Made by a program: the position numbers and the translations under genes. The notes under the pieces were generated by a model that saw only the letters and a list, made by a program, of their open reading frames with translations, was not told where the DNA came from and did no database searches. A stretch of 18,121 nucleotides of DNA from Phycisphaerales bacterium (GTDB taxonomy: Bacteria; Pseudomonadota; Gammaproteobacteria; Competibacterales; Competibacteraceae), in NCBI GenBank assembly GCA_014879435.1, contig JACSSB010000219.1, positions 1 to 18,121 on the forward strand, in the 5' to 3' direction. Below are positions 12,999-18,121 of the stretch, one piece after another. Every line of letters starts with the position of its first letter. The first letter of the stretch is position 1.

Positions 12999-15593
12999 TC
13001 AAGATTGCCGAAGCCGCAGCGCGTTCACCACTACCAGCAACGAACTGAACGACATACCCAGTGCCGACATCCAGGGTGTCAGCCAACCACCCGCTGCCAA
13101 TGGCAGCGCAATCAGATTGTATCCGATCGCCCAGGCGAAATTCTCCCGCATGATGATCAAGGTTCGCCGCGCCGTATCCACACTGCGCGCCAGATGCTCG
13201 AGTCGTTCCGACAACAGAATCATATCTGCGGTGGCGTGGGCCAACTGCGTGCCGTTACCCATCGCTAGCGATACCTGGGCGGCAGCCAAGACTGGGGTAT
13301 CGTTGATGCCATCGCCTACCATGGCCACCACTGCCCCCTCCGCTTGCAGTGCCCGCAGTCGCTCCAGCTTATCTTGCGGCAACAAGCCGCCTGCGGCCTC
13401 GGTGATGCCGACCTCGCGCGCGATATAAGCCACCGTCTCCGGCTGATCGCCGCTGAGCAATAATATCCGCAATCCACGCGCCTTCAGCTCCGCTACCGCC
13501 GTCTGTGCACCGGGACGTAAGGTATCGGTCAACTGAAACCAAGCCAGTAACCCAGTTTCGTCGCCCAATGCCACCCAGCTACTGGCAGGTAATCGTTCAC
13601 CTCCCCCCTTTGAAAAAGGGGGGCCGGGGGGGATTTCATACGAGCGACGGGATTCAAATCCCCCCTCACCCCCCTTTGCTAAAGGGGGGGACTGAACAGT
13701 TACACTGGCAATATCACGATCATCACTGTACTCGGCAATTTCGACTCCACTCAGTGCCGCCACGAAGCTGGGGCGTCCCACCCGATAACGTTGGCCCTCG
13801 ATCCAGCCTTCGACCCCATCGCCCGGACTATTACGTTGATCTATGGCGGTAGGAATCGCCATCTCGACCGCCTCCGCCAACGCTCTGCCGACTGGATGTT
13901 CGGAACCGCGCTCCAACGCTGCCGCTAGCGCTAGGCAGTACTGTGCGTCCAAGCCACTTTTCGGTTCCACCGTCACCACCTGTGGTCGACCATAAGTGAG
14001 AGTACCGGTCTTGTCGAAAATCATCACGGTGGTCTGCGCCAGTGTTTCCAGCGCATGACCACGGGTGGTCAGCACGCCCAATCGGGTCAAGGCGCCGGTT
14101 GCGGCCACGATAGCGGTCGGGGTGGCCAATGACAGGGCACAGGGACAGGTCACTACCAGCACCGACAGGGTAATGCGGAATGCAGTGTCGAAATCGCTCA
14201 ATGACCACCAGATCAGCCACACGATGGTTGCCACCAGCAGCAGCGCGGTGACAAACCGGGCCGCGATGTGATCAGCCAGCAACGCCAGTTGTGGCTTTTC
14301 ACTCTGGGCGCGGTCCAATAAGCGGATAATGGCGGACAGCACCGTTTCGGCGCCGACTTTCTCGACTTGCATCAACAGTGGACTTTCCATATTGAGTGCA
14401 CCGCCGATCAGTGCATCGCCGCGCTGGCGCGAGAGCGGTAGACTCTCACCAGTCAACAGCGATTCATCCACGCTGCTGGCACCCTCTTCCACCTGTCCGT
14501 CGGCTGGAATGGTTTCACCGGGCCGCACCAGCACCCGATCACCCGGCACCAGTTCCGCCACTGGCACCACCTGCTCGACGCCCGCCGCATCCAATCGCGT
14601 GGCGGTGGCAGGCAGCATCCGCACCAGCGCCTCAGAAATTCGTCCGGCCCGGTGGCGGGCGGTCATTTCCAAAAATCGACCAGTCAGCAGAAAAAATATG
14701 AACATGGTCACCGAATCGTAATAGACCTCGCCATTTCCTTGCCAGGTATGCCAAATACTGGCCAGGAAGGCGGCCAGTATTGCCAGCGATATCGGCACAT
14801 CCATGCCCAACTGCCGACGACGCAACCCGCGCCAAGCGGCGCTGAAAAATGGCTGTGCGGAGTAGATCACTACCGGTATCGTCAGGATCAGGCAAATCCA
14901 GCGCAGGAAATCCCGAACCCAAATTTCCATGTCCTGGTATTCGCCAACGTACAGGCCCACCGCCAGCATCATCACCTGCATCATGCCCAAACCGGCCACT
15001 GCCAACCGCCGCAAGGCTACAGCCCGCTCACGCTTCTGCAAGGCTTCCTGCCGATTGGGATCGAAAGGATGCGCCACGTAACCGATAGCGGTGATGGCTT
15101 CCAGAACCTGGCTGAGCTTGACTTGGCGCTGGTCCCAACGCAGCCAAGCACGATGGGTAGAGTAGTTGACTCGAAACTCCAGCACGCCCGGCAAGGCATT
15201 AACATGCCGTTCGTTAAGCCAGACACAAGCGGCGCAGACGATGCCTTCAAGGATTAGCTCAGCTTCGCGTACATGCTCACCATCAGCACGGACAAAACCC
15301 CGTTGCAGATCCGGGCGGTCATACAACTCCAGTCCACGCAGGGGTTCTGGAATCAAATCTTCCAGCCGACGCGAGGGCGCGGTGCGATGGCGGTAGAAAT
15401 CGGTTAAACCGGCAGCGACGATAGCTTCGGCCACTGCCTCACAACCCTGACAACACATCGCTTGGCGTTGCCCCTCAATCACCACGGCACAATGCACATC
15501 CGACGGCACCGGTAAACCGCAGTGAAAGCAGGCGGTTTCCAACGCGGTGGCGTGCGTTTGCTCAGAGGTGAGCGACTCGGAGGTTAGGGACAT
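12999..15593 (-). CDS. ccoI: Copper-exporting P1B-type ATPase CcoI/FixI, interrupted in frame by a MITE-like insert
   Basis: An 864-aa copper pump that supplies copper for the CuB site of cbb3 oxidase. The N-terminus has a cysteine-rich element (C22-F-H-C25 and C47-C-Q-G-C51) typical of FixI, then a heavy-metal domain with C-A-A-C at 120-123. The membrane metal site C-P-C is near 483-485, the phosphorylated aspartate is D527 (DKTGT), and G-D-G-I-N-D is near 759. Residues about 631-671, in the nucleotide-binding region, are encoded by a palindromic insert (see the repeat at 13588-13703); they are Gly/Pro/Lys-rich and read like low-complexity linker. Without them the flanking sequence joins smoothly as D-I-A-S-S-W-V-A-L. 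The ATG at 15591-15593 is chosen; an in-frame GTG lies at 15609-15611, and neither has a good ribosome binding site. Confidence 0.93.
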   Translation of the reverse strand: MSLTSESLTSEQTHATALETACFHCGLPVPSDVHCAVVIEGQRQAMCCQGCEAVAEAIVAAGLTDFYRHRTAPSRRLEDLIPEPLRGLELYDRPDLQRGFVRADGEHVREAELILEGIVCAACVWLNERHVNALPGVLEFRVNYSTHRAWLRWDQRQVKLSQVLEAITAIGYVAHPFDPNRQEALQKRERAVALRRLAVAGLGMMQVMMLAVGLYVGEYQDMEIWVRDFLRWICLILTIPVVIYSAQPFFSAAWRGLRRRQLGMDVPISLAILAAFLASIWHTWQGNGEVYYDSVTMFIFFLLTGRFLEMTARHRAGRISEALVRMLPATATRLDAAGVEQVVPVAELVPGDRVLVRPGETIPADGQVEEGASSVDESLLTGESLPLSRQRGDALIGGALNMESPLLMQVEKVGAETVLSAIIRLLDRAQSEKPQLALLADHIAARFVTALLLVATIVWLIWWSLSDFDTAFRITLSVLVVTCPCALSLATPTAIVAATGALTRLGVLTTRGHALETLAQTTVMIFDKTGTLTYGRPQVVTVEPKSGLDAQYCLALAAALERGSEHPVGRALAEAVEMAIPTAIDQRNSPGDGVEGWIEGQRYRVGRPSFVAALSGVEIAEYSDDRDIASVTVQSPPLAKGGEGGFESRRSYEIPPGPPFSKGGGERLPASSWVALGDETGLLAWFQLTDTLRPGAQTAVAELKARGLRILLLSGDQPETVAYIAREVGITEAAGGLLPQDKLERLRALQAEGAVVAMVGDGINDTPVLAAAQVSLAMGNGTQLAHATADMILLSERLEHLARSVDTARRTLIIMRENFAWAIGYNLIALPLAAGGWLTPWMSALGMSFSSLLVVVNALRLRQS
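13581..13587 (+). repeat. Target-site duplication ACTGGCA, left copy
   Basis: Direct repeat of ACTGGCA; the second copy is at 13704-13710, and the pair brackets the ccoI insert exactly. The base after each copy differs (G and A), so the duplication is seven rather than eight bases. Confidence 0.75.
13588..13703 (+). mobile_element. 116-bp palindromic MITE-like element inside ccoI
   Basis: The two ends are inverted copies: from the left GTAATCGTTCACCTCCCCCC, and from the right (reverse complement) GTAACTGTTCAGTCCCCCCC. Each arm continues through CTTT-nnn-AAAGGGGGG and GGGGGGATTT to a short central spacer, so the whole unit is a long imperfect palindrome with nested C-run/G-run hairpins. It is flanked by the direct repeat ACTGGCA at 13581-13587 and 13704-13710, which looks like a 7-bp target-site duplication. 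It has no coding capacity of its own. Element plus one copy of the repeat is 123 bp, so ccoI stays in frame. It is non-autonomous, and no source transposase is in the window. Confidence 0.82.
13704..13710 (+). repeat. Target-site duplication ACTGGCA, right copy
   Basis: Second copy of the 7-bp direct repeat bracketing the ccoI insert. In ccoI it encodes part of the A-S that occurs on both sides of the inserted residues. Confidence 0.75.
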
Positions 15594-15639
15594 CGGGCGG
15601 CCACGAAACACAAAGATGGGTAAGGATGAATCATAGGAT

Positions 15640-15689
15640 GTAACTGTGCAGCCTCCCCCTTTAATAAAGGAGAGAGGTGAACGATTACG
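15640..15689 (-). mobile_element. Short (about 50-bp) copy of the same MITE-like element in the ccoH-ccoI spacer
   Basis: On the minus strand this starts GTAATCGTTCACCTC and ends with the inverted partner CTGCACAGTTAC, the same termini as the element in ccoI (CTGAACAGTTAC there). The middle is a single C/T-run and G-run palindrome around TTTATTAAA, without the second hairpin. It is flanked by ATAGGAT at 15633-15639 and 15690-15696, again a 7-bp direct repeat. It fills most of the gap between ccoH and ccoI and may separate ccoI from its original ribosome binding site. Confidence 0.75.
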
Positions 15690-15710
15690 ATAGGATTTGG
15701 TGCCACCCGG

Positions 15711-16505
15711 CTAGCGATCCCGCACTTGGGTGTTGGCTTGAATTTCGTGCAAATCCTCTCCTTTGCGGATTTGCAGCATCAAATCCCAGTGACCGGGAAC
15801 TGGCAAGCGCACTTCGGCTTCATAACGACCCGGTGCGACTTCGGTCAGCTTAAAATCGATATCCAGCGTACTGGTGGAGGGTCGCAGAAATCGTCCAACC
15901 ACAGTCGCGCCACTGACGGGATCACCCTCGCGCGTCTGTACCGTCACCCGAAAGCCGGTGGACTGGCCTGCAATCGGCTCGCTCAGCCAGCCCTTGTTCA
16001 CCTGCCAGCCACGCTGGCGCTGATGCTCGACTTGCTGCAGATATTGATTGTACAGCGATTCCTTTTTGTGAAAATCGCGTGCGATCACTCCAGGAAACTT
16101 CGAGCTGACCACCCGCTGCTCACTGGATTCGGGAAATAACCAGCCCCATAGCGTGGGATCGAGGCCACGCTCAGCGACCGAGATAAACACCGCACCCGAT
16201 ATCATCACGAATATGAAAAAACCGATGAGGGCCGCTGGCCCCCAATGCAGACCCTGGCCAGCGCTACGAACCCCTAGCAACATGCCACTGGCCAGGGAAG
16301 CGAGTAGGTAAATTCCCAGATGGATCGCGAATACATCACCGCCTGGCCAGAAGATGATGCTGTAAGGCACATACAAAGCCACCGTCACCAGTGCCATCAC
16401 CATGGCGGCCCGCTTGGCGCCCCAGTGCGTAAAACGGACCAGACCGAAATTGGCCAGCCCGATCAGCCCCGCCCCGAGCGCGAGGCTGAATAATAGATCG
16501 CTCAT
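15711..16505 (-). CDS. ccoH: CcoH/FixH-type cbb3 oxidase assembly protein with extra N-terminal membrane region
   Basis: A 264-aa inner-membrane protein that helps assemble cbb3 oxidase and is thought to work with CcoI. The start is the ATG at 16503-16505, overlapping the ccoG stop (ATGA) with GAGG just upstream; the frame is open further upstream only within ccoG. The last 170 residues fit FixH: a membrane helix, then a periplasmic part with a coiled segment (KKESLYNQYLQQVEHQRQRG) and a beta-rich domain ending with the conserved G-R-Y-E-A-x-V and G-x-W-D-L-M-L-Q. Ordinary FixH proteins are about 160-170 aa with one helix. This one has about three further hydrophobic helices in residues 5-85, suggesting fusion to another small membrane protein. 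Confidence 0.82.
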   Translation of the reverse strand: MSDLLFSLALGAGLIGLANFGLVRFTHWGAKRAAMVMALVTVALYVPYSIIFWPGGDVFAIHLGIYLLASLASGMLLGVRSAGQGLHWGPAALIGFFIFVMISGAVFISVAERGLDPTLWGWLFPESSEQRVVSSKFPGVIARDFHKKESLYNQYLQQVEHQRQRGWQVNKGWLSEPIAGQSTGFRVTVQTREGDPVSGATVVGRFLRPSTSTLDIDFKLTEVAPGRYEAEVRLPVPGHWDLMLQIRKGEDLHEIQANTQVRDR

Positions 16506-17923
16506 TGATCCTCTTCCGGGATATAAAACGGCACTCGCTGCTGGATTGGCGTAGCTTCCACCCCCGCCAGCGGTTCGATGATAAAGGTAACCTGATGGCC
16601 CGATGATCTGTCTTTTTCGGCCGGAGGAACCTGAACCCATGCCAAGAGTTTGATGCGCTCTTGTGGTGCCAACTCGATTCGTTCCATACCATCCATGCTC
16701 AGTTTCGCACCGGGCAAACCCTCGATACGGATACCGAGTGTCATCGCTGCCGTCAGTTTATTATTCAATTTGATCTCATAACTGTTGCGGATACTGCCAT
16801 CTGATAACAGGGTGTAGAGCGGTTGCCGGATCTGCTCCACCGTTCCATTGTAGGGGGTACGAGTCAGTACGCTCCAGATCAGAAGGGTGGTTGTCGCCGT
16901 CAGAATTACGCCATAACCGATGGTCTTGGGTTTGATCAGACGCGTCTTTCTGCCGTTTAGCGCATTCTCAGAGGTATAACCTACCAAACCACGCGGCCAC
17001 CGCTGATTATCCATCACGATGTCACAGGCATCGATACAAAGCGCGCAAGAAATACATTGATATTGCAAGCCGTTGCGAATATCGATACCCACAGGGCAGA
17101 CCTGAACACAGTAACCGCAATCAATACAGTCACCCACTCCTTGAGCCTGTCGCTCCTCGCGGCTTTTCAGACCCTTGCCCAGTTTGGCCCGACCTTTGGC
17201 ACCTTCACCCCGCCGTTGATCATAGGAAACAATCAGGGTGTCATGATCGAACATCGCACTCTGAAAACGGGCGTAGGGGCACATGTAGGTACACACCTGC
17301 TCCCGCGCCAATCCGGCCATGACAAAAGTCGTCGTCGTCAGGAAAAAAGTGGTGAAATAGGCCGCATAGGGGGCGTGACCCGTAAATATTTCGACGACCA
17401 GGGTCGGCGCATTAACCCAATACATCACGAAGGTCAAACCGGTCCAGAACGCGATCAGTAGCCATAAACCGTAGGTCGCACCCTTCTTCAACCATTTTTC
17501 ACGGTTCCATGGCCCTCGATCCAACCGCATCCGCGCCGGGCGTTCGCCTTGTATCCAGCGCTCGACGAACATGTATAGATCTGTCCACAAGGTTTGGAAA
17601 CAGAAGTAGCCACACCAGACCCGACCCGCGATGCCGGTTACGAAAAATAGTAGGATCGCGAAGATGATCAGCACTCCGGCCAGCCAGAAAATATCCTGAA
17701 CCTGGATGGTCAGATCGAAAATATAGAAATGCCGTCCTGGCAAATCGTACAGCACGGCTTGGTTCGGCGCGTTCGGTCGTTCCCAGCGCAGCCAAGGCAG
17801 CAGGTAATAAACGATATAGGCCAGAACCAAAACTCCAGTCTTTAGGTTGCGGAAACGACCTTTGACGGAACGTGGATAGATTTGAATACGCTTTTGATAA
17901 AGCGAAACACTTTGTTCGGACAT
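16502..17923 (-). CDS. ccoG: Cytochrome c oxidase accessory protein CcoG (polyferredoxin)
   Basis: A 473-aa membrane iron-sulfur protein; CcoG proteins act as cupric reductases, making Cu(I) for delivery to cbb3 oxidase. Helices lie near 30-50, 80-105, 150-172 and 185-210. A conserved W-C-G-Y-F-C-F-Q-T-L-W follows the second, and the membrane-edge cysteines C-T-Y-M-C-P-Y-A-R-F-Q-S lie near 210-220. Two [4Fe-4S] ferredoxin motifs follow, C-x2-C-x2-C-x3-C in DCIDCGYCVQVCP and CISCALCIDAC. After a last helix, an Ig-like FixG domain of about 120 residues closes the protein. The ATG at 17921-17923 is preferred to a GTG two codons upstream. It heads the ccoG-H-I-S unit, with an FNR-like box about 65 bases before it. 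Confidence 0.95.
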   Translation of the reverse strand: MSEQSVSLYQKRIQIYPRSVKGRFRNLKTGVLVLAYIVYYLLPWLRWERPNAPNQAVLYDLPGRHFYIFDLTIQVQDIFWLAGVLIIFAILLFFVTGIAGRVWCGYFCFQTLWTDLYMFVERWIQGERPARMRLDRGPWNREKWLKKGATYGLWLLIAFWTGLTFVMYWVNAPTLVVEIFTGHAPYAAYFTTFFLTTTTFVMAGLAREQVCTYMCPYARFQSAMFDHDTLIVSYDQRRGEGAKGRAKLGKGLKSREERQAQGVGDCIDCGYCVQVCPVGIDIRNGLQYQCISCALCIDACDIVMDNQRWPRGLVGYTSENALNGRKTRLIKPKTIGYGVILTATTTLLIWSVLTRTPYNGTVEQIRQPLYTLLSDGSIRNSYEIKLNNKLTAAMTLGIRIEGLPGAKLSMDGMERIELAPQERIKLLAWVQVPPAEKDRSSGHQVTFIIEPLAGVEATPIQQRVPFYIPEEDQ

Positions 17924-17988
17924 GATCACTCAACTGACGGTTGAACGGCGCAAACGATGATATTGGCCATTTCTGAAGTCTCGCGTCA

Positions 17989-18002
17989 TTGCGATCCATC
18001 AA
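17989..18002 (-). promoter_or_regulatory. FNR/ANR-like box upstream of ccoG
   Basis: On the minus strand TTGATGGATCGCAA matches the FNR/ANR consensus TTGAT-N4-ATCAA perfectly in the first half and at three of five positions in the second. An AATATC about 30 bases downstream could be a -10 element, giving the class II spacing expected if the box is near -41. Low-oxygen activation of cbb3 genes by FNR-type regulators is well known. Confidence 0.55.
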
Positions 18003-18098
18003 AGCATGGCGTGCCGCAATGGTGAGAGAAAACTGGCTTCCGTCTAAAGCCTATATCTTAAATAAAAGCCTGTTTTGAAAAATTGCTGCCATAAACGC

Positions 18099-18121
18099 TT
18101 CACCCCCCAGCGGGGGGTGAA
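18099..18121 (-). terminator. Perfect hairpin at the window edge
   Basis: TTCACCCCCC pairs with GGGGGGTGAA (10 bp) around an AGC loop. It may end a transcript entering from beyond base 18121, for example a ccoNOQP operon, but no T-tract is visible within the window and the structure may continue past the edge. Confidence 0.4.

Noticed and set aside
13588..13703. CRISPR or tandem repeat reading of the C-run/G-run hairpins in ccoI
   Set aside because: There is no regular repeat-spacer spacing; the units are inverted arms of one palindrome with a target duplication.
13505..13852. 115-aa plus-strand frame rich in P-P-L-x-K-G-G around the insert
   Set aside because: It is the opposite-strand reading of the palindromic element and of ccoI, not a gene.
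12999..15611. ccoI as a broken gene because of the insert
   Set aside because: The insert is in frame without stops, and all catalytic motifs on both sides are intact, so it is annotated as a functional CDS with an insertion.

Overview
The window looks like chromosomal DNA of a gammaproteobacterium. The evidence is petABC followed by sspB, a SIS-domain diaA/gmhA gene coupled to a BON lipoprotein (dolP), birA coupled to coaX, and a ccoGHIS cluster for maturing cbb3 oxidase. Protein style and GC-rich codon use resemble purple-sulfur or Competibacter-like lineages, but that placement is a guess; no rRNA or tRNA is present to test it.

Layout. 1-335 (-) is the start of a ferredoxin-NADP reductase. 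768-2918 (+) is a SulP anion transporter fused to STAS and cyclic-nucleotide-binding domains. 2929-4797 (-) is an RNB-domain exoribonuclease. 4784-5735 (-) is a small accessory patch: a RelB-like antitoxin whose toxin survives only as an N-terminal stub, apparently fused in frame to the ribonuclease, and an unrecognised 190-aa protein whose ends carry integron-cassette-like core sites. 5736-6306 has no convincing gene. 6307-8890 (+) is petABC (cytochrome bc1), then a hairpin, then sspB at 8981-9403 (+); sspA, usually between them, is absent. 9406-10580 (-) is dolP and diaA/gmhA. 10759-12494 (-) is coaX and birA. 12551-12578 is a terminator. 12637-17923 (-) is the operon ccoG-ccoH-ccoI-ccoS plus a previously unlisted 33-aa membrane ORF, with an FNR/ANR-like box upstream of ccoG.

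How the genes work together. petABC and ccoGHIS serve the respiratory chain: bc1 passes electrons to cytochrome c, and CcoG/H/I/S assemble and copper-load the high-affinity terminal oxidase, whose ccoNOP subunits are not in the window. BirA and CoaX supply biotinylation and CoA synthesis. SspB, DolP and DiaA/GmhA serve proteolysis, envelope and LPS or replication control.

The most interesting signals are: (1) a palindromic MITE-like element inserted inside ccoI with a 7-bp target duplication, so that element plus duplication is exactly 123 bp (41 codons) and the frame is kept; (2) a second, shorter copy with its own 7-bp duplication in the ccoH-ccoI spacer; (3) the toxin-stub/ribonuclease fusion behind an orphan antitoxin; (4) the 33-aa ORF with a strong ribosome binding site ending the cco operon. 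All calls come from reading the sequence; no database search was run.
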